This document shows, in pieces, positions 9,482 through 19,340 of a DNA stretch of 36,548 nucleotides. A program made the translations under genes and the position numbers. The DNA is taken from NCBI GenBank assembly GCA_014084085.1, contig NPFB01000112.1, positions 1 through 36,548 of the forward strand, read 5' to 3'. The notes under the pieces were generated by a model. It was not told where the DNA came from. It was given only the letters and a program-made list of their open reading frames with translations, and made no database searches. Numbering within the stretch: the stretch's first letter is position 1; every line of letters starts with the position of its first letter. This DNA comes from Hondaea fermentalgiana (Eukaryota; Sar; Bigyra; Thraustochytrida; Thraustochytriidae).

Positions 9482-10126
9482 GTGGTTTCATCAAAGTGAA
9501 AAGATTGTTTGGGCTGGATGAGATCTTCGAGCGGCTTGAACTGACGCAAGGTGAAGAGCCGCGGAGCTTGTGGCCCTGGGCGCTGTGACAACAATGTCTC
9601 TAGTTCGCCAAGATTTGTGAGAGGGCTAATGACGAGTCCGTCGCTGATGGCTTGGACTTGACGCGGATCGAGCGCCCAGAGTGAGGCAGACTCTTGAATG
9701 AGGGAGGCCACAGTCGCGGACATTGGCATGTCAATGATTGTAGAGCGTGCGTAGGAAACGGATGAGTGCACGAGTTTGGCAGTCACGCGATATGCAAGAG
9801 AGCGCTGGCGATCAGTGGCCACATGAGCTGATGCATTTGTGTTGTTATCTTGGGAGCGTTGCAGACGCGAAGCGGCGAGGAGGATGGCAAGCGCGCCTTT
9901 GCGAAGGTCTTGAAAAGATGGGCCAGATGAATTGTGTTCTTGAAGTGGATCAATGTAGCTCTGTTCGCGAAGTGCGGCTTGCACGGTGTTGACATCTTGC
10001 TCCGTTCGCGCAAGTTCACGTTTGAGGGCCGCGACTTGCGCGCGCTGCAATACATAGATTGTGCATGAGTTTTCGTATCGCAGAGGTCGCGAGCGCACTG
10101 CAACTTACTTTTACGTCCAGGTCCAT
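7684..10126 (-). CDS. Polycystin-2-like (PKD2/TRPP) cation channel
   Basis: Predicted 792-residue membrane channel, two coding exons (10126-10109 and 10044-7684). The long frame lacks a usable ATG at its head. Splicing a 64-nt intron joins MDLDVK in phase 0 to RAQVAALK. Domains: coiled-coil-like N-terminus, a 10-Gln run near residue 200, TM1 at about 247-261, the large extracellular polycystin domain at about 289-512 (LRVRQLRVRANASC, YPNSGFLVDIG, KWIDAHTSAV), then TM2 about 515-530, TM3 556-573, TM4 609-626, TM5 638-668, TM6 708-738, and a short basic tail. Architecture and length fit PKD2 family proteins, often ciliary or ER cation channels. The pore loop before TM6 (about 688-707) is divergent and lacks the usual LGD-type filter; no EF-hand is visible in the tail. 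Family call firm, conductance uncertain. Confidence 0.85.
9451..9480. repeat. (CTG)10 triplet run encoding polyglutamine in the polycystin gene
   Basis: Ten perfect CTG units on the plus strand, read as CAG on the coding strand, giving ten consecutive Gln in the cytosolic N-terminus before TM1. A pure triplet run of this kind is prone to length change between strains. Confidence 0.95.
10045..10108 (-). other. Predicted 64-nt spliceosomal intron in the polycystin gene
   Basis: On the minus strand the intron begins GTAAGT (complement of acttac at 10103-10108) and ends TATTGCAG (complement of 10045-10052). It falls in phase 0 after an 18-nt coding exon that starts with ATG at 10126. Without it the long frame would have to start at a GTG or far inside the protein. 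It is the only intron I needed to call in the window. Confidence 0.65.
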
Positions 10127-10193
10127 TTGAGTGAGCGTTGCGAACGGGAGTATCTAGATCTAGCCTGGAGTATTTGCGCCCCCAGCGGCTGCG

Positions 10194-10234
<41 letters not shown>

Positions 10235-10859
10235 GTCTGTGTGCCTTCCAGCGTTGACGTGCCCATGCACAAGGAAAGAGATGAAAGAACCGTCTTCTCA
10301 GCTTGGTTCACGCTTGTCGGCAGAGGCGTACGTGCGGCGCCGGTGCGAACACTTCCGGGTGCGCGGTGTCAGAGCCGCCTCCCTCTCGGCCCTCGGCCCC
10401 ACGAGGGCTAACTGTTGTGTTTGGCGAACGGAGTTTGGCCTGAGCTGGTGTTGTTTGATGTCTTTTTTTTTTTTCTTTTCCCAAAGATTAGCCGTCCGAA
10501 AGGCGATCATTCCACGACTGGCCGCAAGAACGAAAAGTGGATGGTGCGGCGATAAGTATACTATATCATCACCAAACAGTATGCATGCAAGAAGCGTGGC
10601 TGAGACAGTCGACTACGAAAAGCATTGCGATAATCATATTTTTATGAAGTTTGACGTAAGCTTATGATACGTAGTAACGCTGACGCGGCGGCGGGAGTTG
10701 CAGAGGAAAAACACTGCCCTGGGAAGAGAAGAGGAGAGAAGAGAGGAGAGAAGAGGGCTCGATCCCATGGTCTTGAACTGATAAAAACACAAAGCACCAA
10801 AAGTGCAAGTAAGTAAGCGAATGCCTTCAACGGCTTGTCGATGGCGAGAGCGCGGAACG
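10127..10859. other. Spacer between the polycystin and AGC kinase genes
   Basis: No gene supported. It contains a (TGTC)n microsatellite at 10194-10242, a T-rich run near 10461-10479, and a purine-rich gagaagagagg tract near 10727-10755 close to the kinase stop. It should carry the polycystin promoter and the kinase 3' UTR. Confidence 0.5.
10194..10242. repeat. (TGTC)n tetranucleotide microsatellite
   Basis: About eleven TGTC units with one interruption (tctatctg). It lies about 70 bp upstream of the predicted polycystin start codon, within its 5' UTR or promoter. Confidence 0.9.
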
Positions 10860-11829
10860 TTAGGGGGATAGTCTAAAGGGTGGCAAGTAGGCCTGTTCAC
10901 CGAGCCTTTTCCAGTCGACGCTGGTGAAGAAAGGGTGTGCCTGAAGAGCAGCAAACCCTTCTTTGTAGGTGAGGCGACCCCTGGGGTCTTTTGACCCCAA
11001 GAGGCCCTCAACCAGATCGAAAACGTCTGCAGATGCAAAGTCCTTGTCGTCGTGAACCCAGACGAGCGGTTCGGTGCAGATGAGATTGGCTGTATCCTCG
11101 TCAGACTCAGCCAACCAAGGCAATCTCTGAAAGAAGATTTCAAAGAGAAGCACACCGTAGCTCCACCAGTCGCTGTCCATGCTTGTTTGGCGGAGCATGA
11201 GCAGCTCAGGACTTGCGTACATGGTTGTACCAGCATTTGTGGGTGTGATGAGGCGACCGGTGTCGGGGTCGCGTTCGTTTTCTTGATCAAAGATGTGAGA
11301 GAGGCCAAAGTCGAAGAGACGGATGTGGCCTTGGGCGGTGATGCCGATGTTTTCTGGTTTGATGTCCCCGTGCAGAATGCCGTTTGCGTGGAGGTGGGAG
11401 ATCGCGGCGGCGACCTCGGCGGCGTAAAAGAGAATGTCGCTTTCGCTGAGCTCCTCGTTTTGAAAGAGGAGGCCAAAGAGGTCGCCGCCCTCGCAGAGCT
11501 CGAGGCCGACTGCGTTCGCGTCCCAGTCAACGCACCGTAACTGTACGGTGAAGCAGGCAAAGGGCGCCGAGGCGACCCTTGCGAGTGCGCGGAGGACCTG
11601 CACCTCGTGCCGCATTTCCCTTTTGGCCTGGCGCGATTCGCCGAAGCGCTTGATGGCGACGGTCTCGCCGCTCGCGTCGACCGTGCCCTTGAGCGTCTCA
11701 CTGAAGGCGCCGCGGGCGATGGTGGCGGCGGCCGTCATCTGTGTCGTCGTTGTTGTCGTCTCATCCTTGGCGCGGATCTGCGCATGCGTCTGCGTCTGTG
11801 TCTGCGACTGCGCCTCCGTCCGCGGCGGC

Positions 11830-11871
<42 letters not shown>

Positions 11872-11876
11872 ATCAT
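10860..11876 (-). CDS. AGC-like serine/threonine protein kinase
   Basis: A 338-residue kinase read from the ATG pair at 11876/11873; frame extensions upstream have no ATG and are GC-driven. A 13-Gln run and a Gln/Thr-rich stretch occupy residues 3-46. The kinase domain spans about 50-325: a relaxed glycine loop (IARGAFSET), VAIK with K76, helix-C E91, HGDIKPEN with D171 and N176, D189-F-G, and an AGTTMYASPE activation-segment end. The C-terminal HPFF...DW...PPF matches the start of the AGC kinase tail, but the protein stops there and has no hydrophobic motif. The HRD arginine is Gly, suggesting activity not dependent on activation-loop phosphorylation. Substrates unknown. Confidence 0.85.
11832..11870. 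repeat. (CTG)13 run encoding polyglutamine at the kinase N-terminus
   Basis: Thirteen perfect CTG units on the plus strand, giving 13 Gln directly after the two initiator methionines on the minus strand. Because the run touches the start codon, length changes would alter only the disordered N-terminal tail. Confidence 0.95.
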
Positions 11877-13100
11877 CGTCGCCGCCCTTCGGCGCGGCGC
11901 GGCGCGGCGCGGCGCCTGCCTTTCTTCTGCGTCTGCCGGAGGCCGCAGGCGAGGAGGGTCGGGATGGGATCGAGCGACGGGCTGGCTGTTTGCTCCTTGG
12001 TGGCCCGCCAGATCCGCGTCGATCCGCGTCAAGTCCCCACGGGCTGGGCTCCCTCCTTCGCGCGCTGGCAGCTCGCGGCGTCCAAGCGGAGCGGCGCAGC
12101 GGCGTTCACGCGGCACAGCGGCGTCCAAGCGGCGAGGCGCGGCGAGGCGAGGCGCGGCGAGTTGGGCCGGGACGAACTACGGCGAGGCACGCGGAGCTTG
12201 GCGGCGTCTTTCGAGGTCTGTTCGACCTGCCTCGGCTCGTTTCTGCTGCGCGCCGGAAGCGGCAGGCCCGGCGCCCTCCCTCCTCCCCGCACTGTCACTT
12301 TCTCCACAGCCTCCTCCTCGAATCCCCACACCCCGTAGCCTTGCTTCTGCAGTGGGGTCTTTCGCGGCTTTCGCGGCTTTCGCGGCTTTCCCGCCGCGGC
12401 CGCCGTGCGCAGAGGGGAGGAGAGGGGCCGCGCCCGGGGAAGCCGCGGTATACGCGCCGCCGCGCACGGGCCTGCCGCCGCGAGTACGTCCCGCAGCGCG
12501 GTCGGAGCGGAGCTGGCTGCGGGCGTATCGTCCGCGCGTCCAGATCCCACGGGCCAGGAGACGCTGCACCTTCTGCGCCTCCCTCTCTCTCTCTCTCCCC
12601 CGGCGGGCAGAGATCATATTGGCAGAGAGCAACAAACCAGAAGGACAGGCCGGCCTGTCTCGCGTGGCCCCTCCGACGGACGGGCGCTGTCCCCCGACCC
12701 GGCCCGCAGCCCTACCGCAGCGCGCCTTGGCCGCTTTCGCGTGGGGGGGGGCTCCGCCGGCGCCCCGCTTCGCGTTGCGTACCGCAAGAGTTCATGCACC
12801 GGCCAAACTCCTGAACTCTCTCTCGCGCGCTGCGTCCACGCGGCCGCCGCCACTGGCCATGGCAGGCTGGCTGGTGGTGGCAGGCAGGCTGGCTGGCTGG
12901 CGACCGGCTGGCGAACGATGCGCGCCGGCAGAGGCTTCTTGGCGACGACGCCGCTGAGGGAAGCAAGTTTCCAAAGGTCGAGAGAGCAAGAGGAGGGAGG
13001 GAGGTCGACGGACGAGCGAGCCACCGGCCCTAACGAGTGGACGAACAAACAAACAGCCAGTCAGCAGATAGACTAACAAACGAGCAGACAAACCAAATAA

Positions 13101-13145
13101 CGAACGAACGAGCGAACGAATAATCAATCAATCAATCAATCGATC
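13101..13145. repeat. (CGAA)n followed by (AATC)n
   Basis: About five CGAA-like units pass directly into about six AATC units ending in cgatcag. The two tetranucleotide motifs abut with no spacer, as if one motif mutated and then re-expanded. Confidence 0.85.
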
Positions 13146-15097
13146 AGCCATGGCAGGCGATCAATCATGGCAGTATGAGTGACTAACACACGCACTCAGA
13201 TCAAAGTGCGTTTTGGTAAGGAAAACAGGGAGCCAGCGATGGCCTCCCGAGTCGAGTCGTAGCCATCTCTCGCGAGCCGTCCGCTCCGGTCGGGGATGGC
13301 CAAAGCGGGGACACGTCCGCCCCCAGCTGCGCGCTGCCCGTGCCGCAAGCAACCCAGAAAAAATTGATCCTCTGCGAGCGAAGGCCACCGAGCGAGGACG
13401 CGGAGACCAGGCTCTCTCTCTTGCCACTCTCTCGGCGGTGGCCGAGGCGGCCGGCTGGCCATGCCACTGCGGCCCGTCTGGCCGCCCCACCAGGTGTGGG
13501 ACTGGGGTCTTTCATCCCCGCAGTCAGTTGCGTCGCGCCCCGCTCTTGAGGGGCCTCTAGCTTTGCCAAACTGCCACGCAAACGCGAACGACGGGCCCGC
13601 ATAGGGGCGCAGCCTCGGCTACGCCTTTCCACTGCCGCCCTGCGTGCTTGCCTTTCTACCTCTTTCGTGCGCGCGACGCCCCTCTCCCCTTCCCTTCCTC
13701 CCGGGCCCTCCCTCGTGCTCCCTCCCCGTGCGAGCTTAGCCCGACGTGGCCAGCCAGCTCGTGCGTCGCTTTGCTCGCCGTCCGCGGAGACCGCGCGCTC
13801 CGAGCCCATCGCCGGCACGCGTATACGCAGAAGGAAAGAAAGAAAGAAAGAAAGAAAGGAAGAAACTAGGTAGTAAGTAGGTACGACAGCGGCATTATTC
13901 TCCACAAGTTATCGTCCGTCGCGATCCAACTCGGCCACCGCGTTCCGGCGAAAGACCTCGCTTAAAAGACGCTCTGCAGGCGCGGACACTGTTTAGCAGC
14001 GACCGCGAGCGCCCTGCCCTGCTTTGCTCTGGTTTGCTCTGCTCTTTCATTCTGCCGGCAGAGGCAAATTGCGGGCGCTCCTCTTGGGCGCCAGCTCGGC
14101 CTGCCCTCTGCCAGCCACCCGTCGCGCTTCTTCTCTCCCGCGTCGTCACCGGGTGGCGCGGCCTCCGTCCCCGCGCGGCCGCGCTGCTTTTCGCTGCTTC
14201 GCGCTGCTTCGCCGCTTCACGTCCCCGACTCCACTCGCTCGCTCGCTCGTCCCTCGCTTTCGCCCACAGCATGGAGCGCGCTGTGTGCGCAGCGAGGCGC
14301 GTGCGGCTGCGGGCGCGACTGTGTGCGTGTGAAAAGCGCCGCAGTTCCGCAGGTACTCAGCGGGTACTCAGCGAGCCCGGGCTCGTGCCGCGCCCTGCGC
14401 TGCGCAGACGTCTCGAAGAATTGCTACCGCCGTCCATGGCACGTCACCCAATCGGCGGCGTGGCTCTCTCTGGAGCTCTTCGCGTCTGCCTCTGCCTTTG
14501 CCTCCGCCTCCGCTCGGCGCCGTCGGACGGTCTGCGGCCCTCGCGGCACGCTGCAGCTGGCGGAGGCTTGTGCGTGTGCACGCAGCCGTCGCGGCGCAGG
14601 CAGGGCGCCTCCGGGCCGAGGCCTCCGGGCCGAGGCCCGGGCCGTTGCCATCCCCACCGGGAGGGAGAGTTGGGGGAGGACGCCGCGCGAACGCACCGAG
14701 AACCTGCGGCCCGGGGCTCTGCACCGCGAAGGGCAGGCGCGGGAGGGGGCGGGAAAAGAGGCGGCAGGGCGACGCGCGAGGCGGCGAAAGACCCGCGCGG
14801 CGAGAAAGGGCGAAAGACCCGGGCCGGTGCAGCGCGCGGCGAAAGACCCGGCACGCGACTGACAGGATGGTTGGTGTGGCCGGTGGCGGCATGGATGGTG
14901 GCCATCGTTGGATCGATCGAAGGAGCAATCGCGATGGTTTGTTGATGAGCTAGTAGAACGAAGCATCGCCGACCACTGTGTGTTATGTCCGAGTTGATCC
15001 ATATTGGTGAAGGTGGGGGGCTGGCACGAGCGGCGGTGGAGCTCGTTCGTGGCTGTAGACCGATGCAAAGATTTGCGCCCCGGCGGTGGCCAACTGC

Positions 15098-15178
15098 CAG
15101 CCAAGCCAAGAGAAGCCAAAGAAGCCAATCCAAGAGAAGCCAAGCCAAGCCAAGCCAAGCCGAGCCAAGCCGAGCCAC
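15098..15178. repeat. (AGCCA)n-type pentanucleotide array
   Basis: About fifteen units of agcca/agccg with a few interruptions (gaagccaa, aatccaag). Non-coding by all appearances. Confidence 0.85.
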
Positions 15179-15547
15179 CTATCTCATGCAAGCCAGCAAG
15201 CTATCCAGGCAGCCAGTCAGCTGCAGCCAGCAGCCAGCTCGACGGCGTGTCCATTGATCGACGGCGTCTGGGAAGTAGTAGTGCTGTCGTTGCCAAGCTT
15301 ACCACTGGTTGCTGCACTTGTACTGCAGCTTCCACAGCCAAGGCGAGAGCCGCTTGCTGCGGGAGCACGCGGTGGGCTGAGCAGCTTCTTTCCTCTGCGC
15401 GCGACACACTCGTCTGGATCGCGGCCACTGGCAAGCCTGGCAAGCAGTGGCCGGCCAGCACGACGCGCACCGTTGGCTAAGACGCCGACCATGGCGAGTG
15501 CGACCTTCTCGCTGATGGCAGTGGCTGCCAACACCCACCAGGCGACT

Positions 15548-15587
<40 letters not shown>

Positions 15588-15606
15588 TCTGGCTAGCTGG
15601 CTGGCC
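15548..15606. repeat. (GGCT)n tetranucleotide microsatellite
   Basis: About fourteen GGCT units with two point interruptions (gtct, agct). The same motif recurs at 12887, 16029, 29611 and 30672, so it is a spacer-wide motif and not unique to this position. Confidence 0.9.
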
Positions 15607-16300
15607 GCCATAGAAGATGTAAAAGCAGCTAAAAATCTGCAACTGCCAATCTTCGGGTGTGTTGGCTATGGCCAAAGGTGGCTTGGCCCGCTGGCGGCTG
15701 TTACCGACAGCCAAAGCAGCCCCCCGCGTTGTGTCCGCCAGCGCTGCTTCTCCTTCTTTTTCTTCTTCTTTAGGTCCTTCAGGTTCTTCTTGGGGCGATG
15801 GCGGGTCTGGCGATGGAGTCGGACTCGTGTGAAGATAATGAGATCGTTCGCATCGCGCCCAACTCCGTTGGGCAGGCGCGCCCCAGCTCGCCTCTCGAGT
15901 GGCGCTAGCCATTGCTAGCCGGATCGCTAGCAGTCGAACTCGCTGCAGAGGCGGTTGTACGCGGCAGACAGCGACGGCGACTAGCGACTGCGCCTCGCTC
16001 GTTCGCCTGAGTGAAAGTGGCCAGTCGGTTGGCTGGCTGGCTGGCCAGCCGACCTGGCGGCCCGAGTGGACTTGACACTCGGCTTTGCCAGACTCGCGTA
16101 GCGCGGCGCGAGAACAAAGGAAAGACGCTTCAGCAAGCAAGCAAGCAAAAAAGCAAATAAAGCAAGCGCAGACGTCGATCCGATTGACCCAGCGATCGAG
16201 CGATCCTGCTTCCCCTCGCGCGGCTTTCATTTCCCCACAGTCGCTGCAGCCTGCTGCGGCCAGCTCGCTGACGGGTCTCTCAAAGCTTGCCCTTGGGGTA

Positions 16301-17403
16301 AAATTCTGAAGCTACGACGAGGGCGCGCTGCAGGCGCACAGGGGTATGGCAACCCACAGCTTAAGGCAATGCGCCGCGGCTGCTTCTTCTGGCAGCGGGG
16401 ATCGCGCGGGGTGTGGGACGCCTACCGGCGGGGACCCGCAGGGACGCGGCCGTTGGGACGCGCTCGCCCGCCGCCGCGCCCGGGCGAGGCCCACGAGGAC
16501 GGGCCGCGCAGGGGCCTGAATCAAAGCGCCGCCGTTATAACTGCGGCGCGCTTTGGACTTTGCGGCACGGAGGATGCAGCGCGGACACCGCCGGCCGCCT
16601 CCGCCGTAACGCAGGCAGCGGCGCAATGATGATGAAGAAGAACCTGAAGGAGCCCCGAAGGAGCCTCGACGGAGCCTCGACGCATTTGAGAAGCACAGCA
16701 CGCCATGGGAAGAGCCGGCTACACGAAGGAGGGGCCATGGTGGCTGGTAGATCGATCGATCGGCCGGAGCGATGGCGACGAACTCAGCCGTCGTGGAAAC
16801 GTACGCGATCATCGGTGGCGGAAGCTTTCTGACCCCGAGCTCCTCTCGTGCCCCGCTTGTCTTGTAGACGTGGAATGCCTTGCGGTCCAGACGAACGCTT
16901 TAACACACATACTGCGACTGTCTCAACGTGGTGCTCTGAAGACAGAGAGCACACGCGTCCTTCTTACAAGCGTTCGACGCGAAGACGCATTCGTAGTCAT
17001 TCCGGTGCTGCAATGCAAATTGCTTGACGCTTAGGCCCTCTGCGTATACGTGGACGCAAAAAAAAAGGCAACGGACTTTCAGGCTCGCTAAATGTAAACG
17101 CCAGCTCTCTCCAATTTCGGACCATTATGGCCAATGACCATCATCATCATCATCATCATCATCATCATTCCTGGCTGGCTGGCCCAAGTGCTCAGTCCAG
17201 ACAGCTCATGAAAATAACAACACTCTTGAATGAATGAATGAATGAATGAATCACACACGCAATCTCTAGGTGAAGAAACATCTGTTCCAAGAGTTTTGAC
17301 CGGACCTTCAACCCTTGTTTACCTGATCTCTTAATATTTAGCTCTGGTATTATTATAACCAGACTTCGTAGTTCGTGGCCTGACGAATGCCAAAAAATAA
17401 GTG
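16301..17403. other. Spacer of mixed composition, no gene supported
   Basis: GC content drops visibly after about 16.8 kb. A plus-strand ATG frame at 16705-17034 (109 codons) and a minus-strand ATG frame at 16312-16812 (166 codons) exist, but neither shows a recognisable motif and both overlap other open frames. Microsatellites (CAT)10 at 17139-17168 and (TGAA)6 at 17227-17250 lie near the right end. Confidence 0.5.
17139..17168. repeat. (CAT)10 triplet microsatellite
   Basis: Ten perfect CAT units in non-coding sequence, followed by a short GGCT pair and, 58 bp further on, by (TGAA)6 at 17227-17250. Confidence 0.95.
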
Positions 17404-17988
17404 TCATGCGTTGCTACCACGAGTCAAACACAGCGACTTTGCAGTCAGACCACGCTCTGGGCCCAGCCGTGTCTCTCGATTCTCTACAGCCTTTGTGAGC
17501 GCTGAAACAGCCTCCACATGGTTGCCAGCAATACGACCCTGCCTCGCTCCGCACTTTTGTGAGCAATATCGAGAAACATTTCTTCTGAGACGAAATCGAC
17601 GCCAAGAATCTTCTAAGCCTTGTTGGCATGCGTGCATCCACGAATCGTTTCTGGACGATCAACACGAACTACACTCACCACATCATGACGGCCAGATAGA
17701 TGCCCGTGCTTCAGCTCGAGCTCTTCCTCGTTCGTCTCGAGGACCTCCTGGTACAGCTAGCTCATGAGCGAATTGATAAGTTTCGACAACCTCCATCCTG
17801 GTACAGTCTGGGCGTTTCATCTCCAGGACCTGCCGGTACAGTCCGAGCATTGTGCCGTATCGGCCAAGCGATGAGACCACCGAGGTCATGCATTTCGTTG
17901 TTGTCGCCGTGCCAGGTTGCCTGGGCCCGAGCTTTCCCTTGCAGTGGATGTCGAGGAGGTGGAGCTCATCCCCGCTACTTCTATACAC
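17404..17988 (-). pseudogene. Decayed kinesin-light-chain-type TPR gene fragment
   Basis: Three frame-shifted pieces on the minus strand carry TPR signatures of the kinesin-light-chain type. Piece A (from 17988) contains LGPRQPGTATT, then SLGRYGTMLGLYRQVLEMKR, which matches the usual LGPEHPDTA...LGRYDEAL.LY.Q.LE pattern. Near 17755 the frame shifts to a second LYQEVLE copy, which runs to a stop at about 17608. Piece C (17637-17404) contains VEAVSALTKAVENRETRLGP before a TGA. The LYxxVLE DNA motif recurs at about 17843, 17806 and 17755, as expected of degenerate internal repeats. No single frame spans the region and no start is evident, so it is called a pseudogene. Intact relatives are probably scaffold or NB-ARC-associated TPR proteins. 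Confidence 0.65.
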
Positions 17989-18073
17989 AAATACACATGT
18001 TCATACTCTATCGCCTTCTCCGTCGCGCATGATTCCGGCAGGCAGCCGGGCAGAAGAAGACTTGGTTTTACCA

Positions 18074-18787
18074 TCAAAGAATGAATGCCAAGGCAGCAAT
18101 CGTCGCGGAAACGAGAGCGCCGGCGGATAAAGCACGCACCGCCATTCGCGAGGAAGAGGATGCGCGACGACGAGGTACCTCGCCGAGGCTTTCGTTAATA
18201 CGGGCGTGAATGAGATCCGCGCGATTGAGCAGGTCAGAGTAGATCATTTTGGCCCCAGCCGTGCAAGCGGCATCGGCCATGAGCACACGGCACTCGCACT
18301 TGGAGGTGATGGCTAGATTCCGTGCGGCCACGGCCTGAGCATAAGCTGCTTCGTAATCTTTGGCGGAGAGGTTTCCGGCGTCTTCGAGGCGGCTGGCGGT
18401 CTTGGCCCAGAGTTTGGCGGAGCCCTCCATAAGGGCCAGCGCGTTGACGCCCTCGGGCGGGACGCGCTGCTTGGTCTGTATCCTCCGCGGTGCACGAGCC
18501 TTGGAAGAGGGCATAATAGTGCCGCCATCCGGCCAGATGGCGCGCTGCCGGCTCGGCTCTGGGTTTCGCGCTTCTCGAGCGAGCCTCGCCGCGCGGTCGG
18601 CGAGGCGGCGCTCTTCGTTCGCCGCGGCCAGCCGCTGCTGGCGCAAGCCGGCCGGCCCCGCCACCTGCTCGCGCCGCTGCTGCTGCTCGCGCTGGAGCCG
18701 CTGCGCGCCGTCGTTCCTGCGCCGCTTCTTGGCGGCGCGCGTCGCCTTGCTGGCCAGCCCCCGCGCGCCCGCCGCCCCGCGCAGCAT
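18074..18787 (-). CDS. Hypothetical small protein with C-terminal hydrophobic anchor
   Basis: A 237-residue protein of unrecognised family. The N-terminal 85 residues are very basic (KKRRRNDG, Arg/Ala/Gln-rich, probably helical). The middle (about residues 105-200) is of ordinary protein composition, with helices such as NALALMEGSAKLWAKTASRLEDAG and a CECRVLMADAACTAG segment. The last 20 residues (RALSAGALVSATIAALAFIL) form a hydrophobic segment ending at the stop, as in tail-anchored membrane proteins. ATG at 18787 is used here. An upstream ATG at 18830 is one base out of frame across an A5 run, and its frame-corrected reading would add a plausible basic leader (see findings). It is divergent from the LRR gene across a 0.5-kb spacer. 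Confidence 0.6.
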   Translation of the reverse strand: MLRGAAGARGLASKATRAAKKRRRNDGAQRLQREQQQRREQVAGPAGLRQQRLAAANEERRLADRAARLAREARNPEPSRQRAIWPDGGTIMPSSKARAPRRIQTKQRVPPEGVNALALMEGSAKLWAKTASRLEDAGNLSAKDYEAAYAQAVAARNLAITSKCECRVLMADAACTAGAKMIYSDLLNRADLIHARINESLGEVPRRRASSSSRMAVRALSAGALVSATIAALAFIL

Positions 18788-19340
18788 CTTGTGGCGCGCG
18801 GACTTGGGCGGGGTTTTTGCTCTTTGCCATCGTTGTGATGCGATGATGAAGCCAAAGATGATGGGGCTCGAAAAAAGGGTTGTGCTTGGGATTTGGGTTG
18901 CGCTCCTAAAAAGGGTTGCGCTTCAAAAAAGGGTTGCGCTTGGGATTTGGGTTTCGCTTAGAATTTGGGTTGCGCATGGAATTTGGGTTGCGCTTTGGAA
19001 AACGGGTTGCGCTTGTAAAACGGGTTGCGCTTGTAAAACGGGTTGCGCTTGGAATTTGGGTTGTCGAACAATTGGGTTGCTAGAACAGCTTTTAGAGTCT
19101 GTGCCTGTAGGATCGCTATTGGGGCATGCACGTTCTCCAAGGCGAAGATGTTCCTTTTAGCGCACGTTGATTTGATTTTAAACCATATATTCCTCGTAGG
19201 CACGGAGAGAAAGAAGTACATTTTGTTGAGGCGGCCAAAGAAGATTTTGGATGTTTGGTTTCGTGCCGTTACGAAAATTGAGATCACCCTGCGCTGGCTG
19301 TTCCCTCGTGCGATCAAGCGCGTCAAGCCAAAAGAGAAAA
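18788..19340. promoter_or_regulatory. Divergent intergenic region with an 18-bp minisatellite
   Basis: This 0.55-kb spacer separates the minus-strand tail-anchored candidate from the plus-strand LRR gene and so must hold both promoters. About 40 percent of it is an 18-bp tandem array (listed separately). No TATA-like element was assigned. Confidence 0.5.
18877..19082. repeat. 18-bp minisatellite, about twelve copies of a GGGTTGCGC core
   Basis: The core gggttgcgctt begins at 18877, 18895, 18913, 18931, 18949, 18967, 18985, 19004, 19022, 19040, 19058 and 19074. The spacing is 18 bp in nine of eleven steps, with one of 19 and one of 16. The flanks alternate between an aatttggg class and an aaaacggg/aaaaaggg class, so two unit types have been mixed and partly homogenised. 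One minus frame reads through part of it as 6-residue units but hits stops, so coding is unlikely. Confidence 0.95.

Larger units (their letters stand above)
11877..16300. other. GC-rich, gene-poor spacer packed with short tandem repeats
   Basis: I see no supportable gene. All six frames contain long open stretches rich in Arg, Ala, Pro, Gly and Ser, the signature of GC-rich composition. Repeat tracts include GGCGC units at 11890-11915, a 9-bp tttcgcggc tandem at 12360-12389, (CGAA)n then (AATC)n at 13101-13145, (AAAG)n at 13831-13862, AGCCA units at 15098-15178 and (GGCT)n at 12887-12902, 15548-15606 and about 16029-16045. The AGC kinase promoter should lie at its left end. Spliced or non-coding genes cannot be excluded. 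Confidence 0.6.

Noticed and set aside
11548..12957. Plus-strand open frame of 469 codons
   Set aside because: Begins antisense inside the AGC kinase gene, translates the CTG run as poly-Cys, and continues as compositional sequence.
16312..16812. Minus-strand ATG frame of 166 codons
   Set aside because: Ser/Arg/Ala-rich with no motif, and overlapping plus-strand frames are equally open.
18877..19082. Telomere-like TTTGGGTT motif
   Set aside because: The period is 18 bp, not 6-8, and it lies internally between two genes; it is a minisatellite, not a telomere.
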